From: Myotis daubentonii
Lineage: Eukaryota; Chordata; Mammalia; Chiroptera; Vespertilionidae
NCBI RefSeq assembly: GCF_963259705.1
Contig: NC_081853.1
Span: 1,736,001 to 1,800,000, forward strand
Reading direction: 5' to 3'
Length of the DNA stretch: 64,000 nt
Part shown: piece after piece, positions 31,866 through 42,811 of the stretch
Layout: each line of letters starts with the position of its first letter
Position numbering within the stretch: position 1 is the first letter of the stretch
The notes under the pieces: model-generated
Databases searched by the model: none
Told to the model about the DNA's origin: nothing
What the model saw: the letters and a program-made list of their open reading frames with translations, nothing else
Program-made: the position numbers and the translations under genes

Positions 31866-32469
31866 TGCGAACTCTCCCAGCAGTTTCCGGGTGTCCCCAG
31901 GGCCCACATGATGGATGCTCTGTGCCAGATGCCTGGGTGGGCGGCCAGCCCACCGCTGGTGCCACTGGTGGCTGCGCTTCCCTCTCGAGACTGGGCCTTG
32001 CCATCCCCTGAGGGTGTCTGCCTCCTCCCTCTCAGCTGGCAGGTCTCCTTCCTGGGCTGGTCACTTTTCCTGGAAGGAGCCTCTGGTCTAAGAGAAAGGA
32101 CAAGCTGTCCTGGTGACCCAGGACTTTCCCGGTCTTCATACTGAAAGTCTGTCCTCCGGGGAAGGCCCTGGCCCCAGGCCCCCGCGAACGGGGCTGGGGT
32201 GAGTCTCACCGTTCCCTGTGCTGATTCTAATCTCCTGTTTGCATCTCATGCAGAGCTTGGCCCGAAGCCCCACATCTCAGGTCTCTTTTTAAAGAGTTTT
32301 AAACAAATCCTCGTGCTTTCCACCCCCCTGGGCCCTGCTTTCAGGGCTTACTGGTGCCTCTGATTCTTCTTGGTTCCTGGGGTCCGAGGGGCACAGTCAC
32401 CTTGTTTCATCCTCTTCTTCTAGGCGTGGCTCCAGCACCTCAAAACACTGACTTGGACAGCGATTGCCT
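31866..32469. other. Unique DNA
   Basis: No gene or element recognised. Confidence 0.4.
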
Positions 32470-32484
32470 GCTCCTTCCCTTTTG

Positions 32485-32532
<48 letters not shown>

Positions 32533-32690
32533 CCCCCCTCTCTCTCTCCCTCCCCTCTTAAAATCCTCACTGAAGGATATATATATATTTTATTGCCTCC
32601 TGTATGTGCCCCGACCAGGGACCAGGCCCCCAACCTTTAGGTGTGTGGGATGATGCTCCCCCAGCTGAGCCATCTGGCCAGGCCGGCTCT
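32470..32690 (-). mobile_element. Rearranged VES-type SINE (inverted) with (CT)n tract
   Basis: A (CT)n tract (32489-32530) and C-rich run precede AAAATCCTCACTGAAGGATA and a (TA)n stretch. This is followed directly by TTGCCTCCTGTATGTGCCCC and the head ending in CAGCTGAGCCATCTGGCCAGG. The GA-rich middle of a normal copy is missing from its usual place and pyrimidine repeats lie outside, so this copy has been deleted or rearranged. Confidence 0.75.
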
Positions 32691-35279
32691 CTTTGGGGCT
32701 GATTTCAGGCTTCTTAGAAGAGCTCTTTTGCTCCCATGTCAGTGACTCTCATAAAGGAGCAGAGAAAACACGTGTTTTTCTGACACGTTTAACAGGAAAT
32801 ATCATTTCTTGAATGTGAGAGGCTGCCTCGGGTCTCCATCTTGGCGCAGCCTCCAGCTGCCTGGCCGTGGACACCTGCACGGACCACGTGGAGGCCGCTC
32901 GTGCGGCCTGTCCTGGTGACACACTGCGTTGTAGAGACAGCGGACCCCAACCGCAGCCGCGCAGCGGGTCTGTGCAGGGAGAGGACCCGAAGTGCAGGCT
33001 CCCACCCGGAACCCAGGGACCCGGGCAGGACTGGGATCCGAGCCCAGGGCCTTCACCGGCCGAGCCAGGTTCTCCAGTTCAAACTCTTGGCCGGCATGCC
33101 CGCTGGGCTTTTCCTGGGCTGGTCACTTTCCCCAGGAAGGAACTTTCTGGTCTAAGGAAGGAACCAACCGGCCCCCCCAAACCCTCAACCCCGTGGCCTG
33201 GTCCAGCGAGCAAAGGGATTTGAGGCGCCACCAGGTCTCAATCTGGAGCTGACGTTTGGGTTTGGACCTGTCGAAGCCTCGGTGCACAGACTTGGGTTTC
33301 AGTTACGTGGCCTCTCTGAGCTCTGCTTCCTTTCAAGCCGGGGTCCCCTTCTACGCAGAGAATACAGTGGGAGGATGCTAACAACCCAGGAACACAGGAA
33401 GACTGAGCACGCGGGCCTGGGCGCCAGGCGGGCGCCACCTGAAGAAGCGCTGTGTCTCCTGGGCTGAGACAGGCCCTCCCTGGCTCCTCCCCCCTCCTAC
33501 CCCCTCACCCCACCCCCCCACCCCCTGCCAGTGCCCAGAGCCTGCTTGCCAATCCCAGGGAACTAACGTAACGCTTCCCCCACCCTCATCCCTTTCCACC
33601 CATTTTCTCGGGGACGTCCTCCTCCTCCTGCCCATCCTTACCTCCCAAATCCTGATCGGGCTAAGCCTGATTGCCTGTCCTCAGCTTCCAGCCTTACACC
33701 TGCCCCCACGCTCACCCTGACCCTTCATGGCCAAGGTCACGTCACCTTCTTCAAGGAAGCCTGTTCTAAACCTGCCAGCGCCCACAGAAGCCCCTCTCCA
33801 CGCTTACACCTGAGGGCAGGGCAGCGCAGTGAGCACGGCGGGGCAAGTGCAGGCCCTCGGGGTCCGGGTGAGTCTCAGCGCCCCTCACATCTGCGCCCTC
33901 TTGGCCCATTTCCTTCGAGGAAAGCGGGAGTTCATCGCAGCACCTCACAGTCGCGCAGGGATTGTTCCAGAGACGACATGGGGTGACCGTGGCCAGCGTG
34001 CATGTGTGAGCTGTCAGGAGAGCTGGTTGTTGTCTCTGCTCCTGCCCTGCTCTGGTTTTGGTTTGATTTGACTGCGGGGCTGTATCCAGTGGTGGGCCTC
34101 GTCTTCTCGCTCCTCCCAGCGGGCAGTGAGCCTGGGTGGGGCTGGCCTGCTGGCCCTGTGTCCTGGCAGGGCGGCGGCGGCCCTCTCGCTGAGCCGCTGC
34201 TTTTGGAGGCCTCTGGGGACAGGTCCCGGCTGAGGCTGCAGGGAGGAACGTGGGAGAGACACGGCCTCTAACGCAGCTTCTCTCTTCCAGCCCCTGTGCC
34301 CCGCGGGGCGGCTGTCCTGTGGGAGGGAGCCTGTGTCTCCCCTCTGGCTCTCCCCCTCCCTCACATGAGAATAAAGTGGCAGATGTCCAAGCATTGGTGC
34401 CAGGGCCTGGCCTGGATCAAGTGCTGGGATTTGGGAGGCGAGGTCAGGGGGGAGAGGTTTTAAAGCTCCCAGATGGTCCCGAGGCCTCTCAGCCCTCTCA
34501 TCCTTCTGGGGTGACCGCCGGCCCACGGAGCTCTCCATGGGCCTCTGCTGAGCTCCGCGGCCAGGCTGCCCTAACTGACGCCGTCCACGTTGGACAGCAG
34601 CGCTGGGGTTCGGGAGGGAAGCCAACCTCCCTGGAATGCCCCCACCCCCTCAGGGCACTCAGCTGGCCAGGGTCAGCCCTCGGGTCACGTAGGCTCAGGC
34701 CCGCAGGCAGCCTGGCGTGTCGGAGCCCTGGGTCTAGCGGAGGCGGCCTCCCCAGGCAGCACTAGCCAGTGTTTCCAAGGAGGCTTCCACTAGGGTCCTC
34801 TGGGCAGTGCGTTCCACACGACCTGCTGAGTCTGAGTGCAGGGCAGGCCCAGGGCAGCTGCTCATGTGTCGCTTGTCCCAGCGGAGGGCTCCATCAGGCG
34901 GGAGGTAAACTCCGCACCAGCTGATTAGATTAGGTAGTTCTGGCTGCAGAAGGTTCCGGGGAACAGCCTCCTGGGAGAGACCCTGGGCTTAGCCGAGGGG
35001 GGAGGGGGAGGGGGCCGTGGGAGCAGGCCAGGGCAGAGGGAGTCTAGGCCTGGATGGAGCTGCCAGCAGGCTTGGCTTGGCAGGGAATGTGCTGGGAGAA
35101 GCTGGTCTGTGCGGTTGTACCAGAATCCTTTGCCCCTTCTTTGCAAAGGGATCCTTCCCTTTCATCCTTGGTGCTTGGGAAGGTGCTTCATTCATGCTGC
35201 AGAGTTCTGTTCTCTGGGGAAAAGGTTCACTCATCTAAGGGTAAGTTCCCTGTTGGTTTTCCTTTTTTAAAAATTATTA
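32691..35279. other. Unique GC-rich DNA
   Basis: No gene recognised. 33640-33780 (CTTCTTCAAGGAAGCCTG) is faintly L2-like. Frames of about 200 codons overlap on opposite strands and look incidental. Confidence 0.4.
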
Positions 35280-35390
35280 TTTCTTGGTTTTATTAATCCT
35301 CACCTGAAGATACTTTTTTCCATTAATTTTTAGAGAGTGGAAGGGAGGGAGGGGAGGAGAAGGGAGGGAGGGGAGGAGAAGGGAAGGAGG

Positions 35391-35448
<58 letters not shown>

Positions 35449-35590
35449 TCGATTGTTTGCTTCCCACATGCGCCCTGACTGGGGGCAGGATCGAACCTGC
35501 AACCCAGGTATGTGTCCTTGGCTGGGAATGGAACCCATGACCCTTTGGTGCGCAGGCCACGCTCTGACCACTGAGCTGCTGACCAGGGCC
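35280..35590 (-). mobile_element. VES-type SINE with long GA tract (inverted)
   Basis: TTAATCCTCACCTGAAGATA, TTAATTTTTAGAGAGTGG, G/A-rich repeats and a pure (GA)n run (35396-35443), then GAAACATCGATTGTTTGCTT and a tRNA-like head with GGATCGAACCTGCAACCCAG. It ends CACTGAGCTGCTGACCAGGG. The flanks TTTCTTGGT and TTTCTTCTTGGC may be a loose target duplication. Confidence 0.85.
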
Positions 35591-35861
35591 CTGTCGTTTC
35601 TTCTTGGCTCCTAGGATAAGAAAACGAGTCCTTCATTAAACAGCACAGTGTTCGGCACCAGCTCGGGCTGCAGCATAAACGCCACAGACGGCGGCACACA
35701 CAGCAGCAGCTATTGCTGGAAGTCTAAGATCCAGGTGTGAGAGGCTGGCTTCTCCTGAGGCCTCGCTCCTTGGTGTGACCTTTGCACTGTGGGCTCACGT
35801 GGCCTTTCCTCTGTACACACACGTCCCTGGTGTCTCTGTGTGTCCAGACTTCCTCCTCTTC

Positions 35862-37268
35862 ACTTAAAATAACTTGTTATTTTTCACTTGCAGTTGACAC
35901 AAAATGTTATATTAGTTTCAGGTGTACAGCCCAGTGATTAAACATTTATATAACTTGCAAAGCATTGCCTCTGAAAAGTCTAGTGCCACTGACACCACAC
36001 ACAGCGGTCACAACATCACTGACTGTATTCCCTAGGCTGCACTGTACAGCCCCGTAGTGTTCTGTAACTGCCATTATGTGCTTCTTCACCACGCTCCCTT
36101 TTCCCTCATTCCCCAGGCACCCTCCCATTTGGCAACTATCAAAATGTTTTCTGTGTCTATGAGTTTGTTACTGTTTTGTTTTTTCATTTATTTTGCATTT
36201 CAGATTCCACAAATAAGCGAATCATATGGTATTTGTCTTTCTCTGTCTGACATTTCTCGCTTACACAGTACCCTCTAGGTCCATCCATGTTGTTGCAGAT
36301 GACAAGATTTCATTCTTTTGTTACCTCTGAGTTATATTCCATTCTAATATGTGCCACCTCTTCTTTGTCCACTTGTCTATTGATGGACACTCAGGTTGCT
36401 TCCATATCTTGGCTATTGTAGATGCTGCTGCAAGGAACATAGAGATGCATATGTCTTTTTAAACTAGAGCTTTGAGTCTCTTTGTATAAATACCCAGAAG
36501 TCGAATAGCTGGGCCCTTCTTTGTTTTGAAGTCTGTTTTGTCTGGTACAAGTATTGCTACACCGGTTTTGTTGTTGTTTCCATTTTTATGAAATATCTTT
36601 TTCCTTTCCTTTCCTTTCAATCTGTGTGTGTCTTTTGATATAAAGTGAGTCTTTTATAGGCAGCATATATAGGTCTTGTTTTCTTTTTGACTCAGCCACC
36701 CACCCTATGTTTTTTTGCTTTTTTCCTCACCTGAGGATTGGTATTTTTCGAGAGGAGGAAGAGAGAGAGAGAGAGAGAGGAGAGAAAGAGAGAGAGGAAC
36801 ATTGATGAAAAAGAGAAAGAGAGAGAGAAACATGGATCAGTTGCCTCTCATATGTGCCACAGATTGAACCTGCAACCTAGGTTTGTGCCCTGACTGGGAA
36901 CCAAACCCCAAACTTTTTTAGTGTATGGGACAATGCTCCAACCAACTGCGCCACCTGGCCAGGGCCACCCTATGTCTTTTGATGGGAGCATTTAATCCTT
37001 TTACATTGAAAGCAATTGTTGATAGACATGTAGTTATTGCCATTTTATTATTCATATTTTTAATCTTTTTTTTCTTCTGCTTAAAGAAGTCTCTTTAACA
37101 TTTCTTGAAATATTGGTTTGGTGGTAATGAGCTCCTTTAACTTTTTCTTGTCTGGAAAGCTCTTTATCTGTCATTTGATTCTAAATGATATCTTTGCTGA
37201 GTAGAGTCATTTTGGTTGTAGATCCTTGCTTTCATCTTTGAATGATTCTAACCAATTTCTTCTGGTCT
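35862..37268 (-). mobile_element. L1 (inverted) with internal deletion, carrying a VES SINE
   Basis: Minus-strand L1 3' tail at 35862-36512: 'agttgacacaaaatgttatattagtttcaggtgtac' and 'aggtccatccatgttgttgcagatgacaagatttcatt'. It then switches near 36515 to the ORF2 5' part and the ORF1/ORF2 junction: 'tcttttgatgggagcatttaatccttttacattg', interrupted by a SINE, then 'cctttaactttttcttgtctggaaagctctttatctg'. Most of ORF2 is missing, as in the copy at 27 kb. It ends at about 37268 against a MaLR LTR fragment. Confidence 0.75.
36711..36964 (-). mobile_element. VES-type SINE with 11-bp target duplication (inverted)
   Basis: Bounded by perfect direct repeats CCACCCTATGT (36700-36710 and 36965-36975). 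Contents: TTCCTCACCTGAGGATTGG, a GA tract, CATGGATCAGTTGCCTCTCA, GATTGAACCTGCAACCTAGG, and a head ending CAACTGCGCCACCTGGCCAGG. It is inserted in L1 ORF2-derived sequence. Confidence 0.9.
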
Positions 37269-37465
37269 GCAAAGTTTCTCTTGAGAAGCAAACTTCCTCT
37301 TCTTATAAGGACACTGGTGAGATTTAGCCAGGGCCTCCCCTAAGGGCCTTGTTTAACTTAATCAACTCTTTAAGGGTCCTATTTCCATATACAGTCAAAC
37401 TCTGAGGTACTGAAGGCTAGAGTTTCAACATATGACTTTGGGGGATCACAATTCAGCCCCTACAT
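37269..37465 (-). mobile_element. ERVL-MaLR LTR fragment (MLT1/MST type)
   Basis: The text 'tcctcttcttataaggacactggtgagatttagccaggg' followed by 'taatcaactctttaagggtcctatttccatatacagtc' and 'ttcaacatatgactttgggggatcacaattcagcccc' matches the well-known 5' part of a MaLR LTR in reverse. Only about 195 bp remains. Confidence 0.75.
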
Positions 37466-37960
37466 TCTCCCAGGACTTCTCAAGTGGATGCGGGTGACTG
37501 CTGGGCGGAGCCGGAGCCTTTGGGGAGCCTTTGTTAAACAGCGGAGGGGAAGGAGCAGAGAACGGGGCTGGAGAGCACAGCCGCCGGCTGTCGGCCTTGA
37601 TTCCCAGCCCTGCTGCTATCCCGCTCCACTTTCCAGAGCGCCTTCTTGTCTGCGAGTCCTTCCTAAGAGGGTGCTGCTCTTGTTTGGAGCACACATTGTG
37701 CTCTTTTTTCTGTGTTTTTAGGAGCATTCTCCTGCTCTGTGAATCCTCCCAGTGTCTGCTCCCCCTCTCGTCTGTGCAGTTTCTGTCTGTCAAGCTAGAA
37801 GCATATTCACATGTCTGGTGGTGTCCAGCTGTCTTATTGGAAAGCATATGGGATAGGTTTGTTTTTTCTAAGGGCCCCAAATATAAAATTCTCTAGGTCT
37901 TTACTTTGGGCTCAGTCAGCTTTGCTGGAGAAGAAATCTCTGATTATATGCTTGGGGACA
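37466..37960. other. Unique DNA
   Basis: No gene or element recognised. Confidence 0.4.
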
Positions 37961-37961
37961 C

Positions 37962-37962
<1 letters not shown>

Positions 37963-38010
<48 letters not shown>
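37963..38010. repeat. (GT)n microsatellite
   Basis: Uninterrupted GT repeat of about 24 units. Confidence 0.95.
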
Positions 38011-39855
38011 CAGAGAGTGCGCGCGAGAGAAAGAGAGAACACTTTGGAGCAGGTGCTGGGGAGGGTCTGAGCCTCACTCTTCAGTGGACAGACATGGGTT
38101 CCTGTGTTTGGTTCCGATCCTCTTGTCTATGTTGGTGGGTCTGGTCCCCATGCCAGCATCCTTGGCATAACCTCTCCTGAGTGTTGACATCCCGTCTGTA
38201 GCTGCAGAGCTGGGCACCTGCCTGGCAATGTGGGCCTAAGGAAGGAGCTGAGGGTCTAAGCTGGCACCGACTTCCAACCCACTGACTGCAACATGCCTGT
38301 CTGCAGAGGTACCTGTGCCTCTACCTCTGAACCCTCCAGGACTCTGCCACGCGTCACCCATGCTTCTTATTGGCTGTGCTCCCCGCAGGCACTTAGCAGA
38401 GAGGAGCAGCCACGATCGAAGCCACGATCCACGGCTGCTCGTCTGCCCATTCTCCATGCCCCTCACTGTGCCTCTCCGGCTGGGTGTGCCCTCTCCGGTG
38501 TGTTTTCTTCTTATTTGCTTACAGCTCTGTTGTCCCCTCATCTTCACTCTGGTGAGTTCTGGGGGCTGAGTGCAGATCACCATCTGCATGATTAAAGGAC
38601 GTTGACCTCCCCTCTAAGCCACAGTCTCCGCATCTATAAATGGGGTGAACGACAGTGAACTAATGGGAATTAGGGAACTAATGTCTATAAAATGCTTAGC
38701 ATGGGGTCTGGCAAAAATGTCCAATACAACTAGGAAGACAACCACATACAGGTGTTGGCCTTGCCCCTGGGCCGGGACCCTTGACACAGGCTGCGCTGAG
38801 AGTGCAGAGGGGCCCAGCTGGTCCTGTTTGCCAGCCTCCTGCCTGCCTCTCCTCCCACTACTAAAGAGGAGGCAAACCTTGGCATTTGCCACAAAGAGGC
38901 GCCGAAGCAACGTCGGAGGGCTGCGTCCCGGGCTCTGCTGGCAAGCGGCGGGCCTCGTGCTGTCCTGCGGGTCCAGGCACCGCACTCTGACCGGAGACTG
39001 GCTGGTAGAAATGTGCCCAGTGGGCGAATGAAGAGCAGCTGCAGGAAAGAGAGGCCCTTACATGGGAATTTTCTCCTTCCGCAGGGAAACCCAGAGGGAA
39101 TAGTGAGGGTTCCTTGAAGTGGCCCCGATATGTCGTAATGTCAGGATAAGAATTCTCCCTGGAAGGTTCCAATCTGGGCGTCAAATTGCATCGCTGCCAC
39201 CAGGAGATGGGCGTGGCCTTCCCTGCTCTGTGCGGCTCCGGATGCCCCTGTGCGCCCTCTCCCAGCCGGGCCCCGTGTGGCCGACAACAAGTCTTGTCTT
39301 CCCACCTTCTCCCACTCACCGGGCCGCAGGGGCCCAGCCGAGTCGGGGTGCTGGCAGCGAACCGGCCTGCGGGAAACGGGCCTTAGAAACACGAGGTGAG
39401 CCTCTCACCCAGGCAGGTGTGAGAGCACAGGCTTCCGGAACAGGCCGCCGCTGCAGTGTCACACCCCATCCCCTTCTGAGAGGCAGGAAGGCCACTAGCA
39501 CTCGAAGGTGTTGCTGGGAACACGATTAACAACCCAAACAAGCCGTCCTGCCCCTGCCATGGGTGATAGTAATCCTACCTCAACGAGATTTTACCAGAAA
39601 CCCAGGCTGCACGCTTCATGCGGACGTGCAGTGCAGCCGATCAGTGCGTGGCAGCTGGGAGGGGACAGGGGAGGGAAGCGAGTTGGGGCCACCTGGCTGA
39701 CTCCTGAGCCCTCTCAGGAGCTGGTTTCAGAAGAATAATTAACTCAATGCTACTTCCATCACGGCCTGTTGTACTCTGCTTTGTACCAGCGCTGCCCATG
39801 TTTGCTCAACCCCCCCAACCAGCAGGCAGAACCACAGGCGACTGCTGTGTGTGGA
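38011..39855. other. Unique DNA with a MIR
   Basis: A MIR core on the + strand is visible at 38600-38735 (CACAGTCTCCGCATCTATAAA then TGGGGTGAACG, and TAAAATGCTTAGCATGGGG). The rest is unrecognised GC-rich DNA. Confidence 0.5.
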
Positions 39856-40110
39856 GGTCAGGATGGCCAAATACCAACTGTTTCACATGGTCCCACCCAG
39901 ACAGGGGTGAGAAATGCGACTGGGCCAAATTGCCCCTCCCGGTTGTTGAATGAAGTTTCACTGGGACCCAGCCCTCATGGGCCACGCACGGCAATTGCTC
40001 TCCAGCTGCGATGGCAGAGCTGCAGAATTGCCACTTCGCCCTCCTGGTCTGCAAAGCAAACTACATACTGTTCGGTCTTTTCAGAGAGAGTAGCTGACCT
40101 TCATATAAGT
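39856..40110 (+). mobile_element. hAT-Charlie-like remnant
   Basis: 'ttgttgaatgaagtttcactgggacccagccctcatggg' followed by CGATGGCAGAGCTGCAGAATTG and 'gtctgcaaagcaaactacatactgttcggtcttttcag' parallels the Charlie-type segment 'aaagttttattggaacacagcc...cggcagagttgagtagttgcg...cctgcaaagcctaaaatatttactatctggccctt'. Ends are diverged. Confidence 0.6.
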
Positions 40111-40192
40111 GAGAGCTCCTGGTAGAGAGCCACAGAGTCATTGTGTAACCTCCTGATCCCCCCAACCCCTGCCGACACACACACTACAGCTG

Positions 40193-41965
40193 GGAGCGGT
40201 AGGTGCGCAGTGAGCACTGGGTGCAGCAGGTGTTCAGTGTGCAGTGAGCACTGGGTGCGGCAGGTGTTCAGTGCGCAGTGAGCACTGGGTGCGGCAGGTG
40301 TTCAGTGCGCAGTGAGCACTGGGTGCGGCAGGTGTTCAGTGCGCAGTAAGCACTGGGTGCGGCAGGTGTTCAGTGTGCACTGAGCTCTGGGTGCGGCAGG
40401 TGTTCAGTGCGCAGTGAGCACTGGGTGCAGTAGGTGTGCAGTGAGCACTGGGTGCGGCAGGTGTTCAGTGCACAGTGAGCACTGAGTGAAGTACATGTGC
40501 AGTGAGCACTGGGTGCAGTAGGTGTTCAGTGCGCAGTGAGCACTGGGTGGGGCAGGTGTTCAGTGCGCAGTGAGCACTGGGTGGGGCAGGTGTTCAGTGT
40601 GCAGTGAGCACTGGGTGAAGTACATGTGCAGTGAGCACTGGGTGCAGTAGGTGTTCAGTGCGCAGTGAGCACTGGGTGCGGCAGGTGTTCAGTGCGCAGT
40701 GAGCACTGGGTGTGGCAGGTGTTCAGTGTGCAGTGAGCACTGGGTGCGGCAGGTGTTCAGTGCGCAGTGAGCTCTGGGTGCGGCAGGTGTTCAGTGCGCA
40801 GTGAGCACTGGGTGTGGCAGGTGTTCAGTGTGCAGTGAGCACTGGGTGCGGCAGGTGTTCAGTGCGCAGTGAGCTCTGGGTGCGGCAGGTGTTCAGTGCG
40901 CAGTGAGCACTGGGTGCGGCAGGTGTTCAGTGTGCACTGAGCTCAGGGTGCGGCAGGTGTTCAGTGCGCAGTGAGCACTGGGTGCAGTAGGTGTGCAGTG
41001 AGCACTGGGTGCAGTAGGTGTTCAGTGCGCAGTGAGCACTGTGTGCAGTAGTTGTGCAGTGAGCACTGGGTGCAGTAGGTGTTCAGTGCGCAGTGAGCAC
41101 TGGGTGAAGTACATGTGCAGTGAGCACTGGGTGCGGTAGGTGTTCAGTGTGCAGTGAGCTCTGGGTGCGGCAGGTGTTCAGTGCGCAGTGAGCACTGGGT
41201 GCAGTAGGTGTGCAGTGAGCACTGGGTGCAGTAGGTGTTCAGTGCGCAGTGAGCACTGTGTGCAGTAGTTGTGCAGTGAGCACTGGGTGCGGTAGGTGTT
41301 CAGTGCGCAGTGAGCACTGGGTGCGGCAGGTGTTCAGTGCGCAGTAAGCACTGGGTGCGGCAGGTGTTCAGTGCGCAGTAAGCACTGGGTGCGGCAGGTG
41401 TTCAGTGTGCAGTGAGCACTGGGTGCGGCAGGTGTTCAGTGTGCAGTGAGCACTGTGTGCAGTGAGCACTGTGTGCAGTAGGTGTTCAGTGCGCAGTGAG
41501 CACTGGGTGCAGTAGGTGTGCAGTGAGCACTGGGTGCGGTAGGTGTTCAGTGCGCAGTGAGCACTGGGTGCAGTAGGTGTTCAGTGCGCAGTAAGCACTG
41601 GGTGCGGCAGGTGTTCAGTGTGCACTGAGCTCTGGGTGCGGTAGGTGTTCAGTGTGCACTGAGCTCTGGGTGCGGTAGGTGTTCAGTGTGCACTGAGCTC
41701 TGGGTGCGGTAGGTGTTCAGTGCGCAGTGAGCACTGGATATGGCAGGTGTTCAGTGCGCAGTGAGCACTGGGTGCAGTAGGTGTGCAGTGAGCACTGGGT
41801 GTGGCAGGTGTTCAGTGTTCAGTGAGCACTAGGTGCTGTAGGTGTTCAGTGCGCAGTGAGCCCTGGGTGCTGTAGGTGTTCAGTGTGCAGTGAGCTCTGG
41901 GTGCGGCAGATGTTCAGTGCGCAGTGAGCACTGGGTGCAGTAGGTGTTCAGTGGGCCGTGAACAC
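40193..41965. repeat. Minisatellite G (about 34-bp unit, about 52 copies)
   Basis: The unit is GCGGCAGGTGTTCAGTGCGC followed by AGTGAGCACTGGGT, with shorter variants (GCAGTAGGTGTGCAGTGAGC) that drop the TTCAGTGC piece. Rare variants recur as blocks: CACTGTGTGCAGTAGTTGTG appears near 41037 and again 217 bp later, and AAGTACATGTGCAGTG appears at about 40497, 40617 and 41107. The array therefore expanded in multi-unit blocks. The unit resembles the tail of an L2/MIR ('tagtaggtgctcaataaatgtt'), a possible origin. Confidence 0.95.
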
Positions 41966-42563
41966 AGGGTGTGGAAAAACCAGCAGCCTCCTTCAGGAGG
42001 ACCACGCCTGCCGTTCACTGGCCCCCTGACCTCGGTCTGCAATGTGCTTTTCTCTCAGGCATTGCCAGCTGAGCTCCTGCTGCTGCCAGCAAAGGCAGCT
42101 TCCTCTGTTTTTGAGAAAAAATTCTTCACGACGTCTCTGAGGGCCTTTGGACATCAATGAGTAGCTCTTAGCACTGTGTGGATGAAGATGTGTGGACATA
42201 GCAAAATGCACATAGGCTCCACTATTAATGGGACAGTGCTGTGCAGGGTGGTTCGGTCGCTTGGCTCTCTCCAATACTGCTTCAGGGCAGTCAGGCATGT
42301 GTGACAAGCCTCACTCATGGTGTGGGCGTCACCTTTCTCCCCCCGGCCAGGTGGGAAGCTCAGAGGGGTTGGGTTAAAGTTCACCCGTTAAGCCACTCAC
42401 TAAAGCTTCTGGAGTCAGACTCAACAAGTGACTGGCTGCTGCTTCCGCCCGTTTGGGGTACGCCTTTCCAGTCTCCAGTCTCCCTGGGAGGGACAAAACG
42501 GAGGCAATGGTGGAAGTTGCTTAGACAGTATTTTCACTTTCCTCTGATGCATGCCTGGTCTTT
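41966..42563. other. Unique DNA
   Basis: No gene or element recognised. Confidence 0.4.
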
Positions 42564-42579
42564 AAAAAACTGACCTAAA

Positions 42580-42795
42580 GCCGAAACCGGTTTGGCTCAG
42601 TGGATAGAGCGTCGGCTTGCGGACTGAAAGGTCCCAGGTTCGATTCCGGTCAAGGGCATGTACCTGGATTGCGGGCACATCCCCAGTAGGAGATGTGCAG
42701 GAGGCAGCTGATCGATGTTTCTCTCTCATCGATGTTTCTAACTCTCTATCTCTCTCCCTTCCTCTCTGTAAAATATCAATAAAATATATTAAAAA
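42580..42795 (+). mobile_element. Well-preserved VES SINE with 16-bp target duplication
   Basis: This is the best SINE in the window. The tRNA-like head has the A box TGGCTCAGTGGATAGAGCG and the B box GGTTCGATTCC, followed by CAAGGGCATGTACCTGGATT, CATCCCCAGTAGGAGATGTG and the body GATCGATGTTTCTCTCTCATC. It ends CAATAAAATATATT plus a run of 11 A. It is bounded by a perfect direct repeat AAAAAACTGACCTAAA (42564-42579 and 42796-42811), consistent with L1-mediated integration. Intact Pol III boxes, a pure A tail and an undecayed duplication make it the youngest-looking insertion here. It is a SINE, not a tRNA gene. Confidence 0.95.
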
Positions 42796-42811
42796 AAAAA
42801 ACTGACCTAAA

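Noticed and set aside
42580..42660. tRNA gene
   Set aside because: A and B boxes are present, but the sequence continues into a SINE body and A tail with target duplications; it is a VES SINE head.
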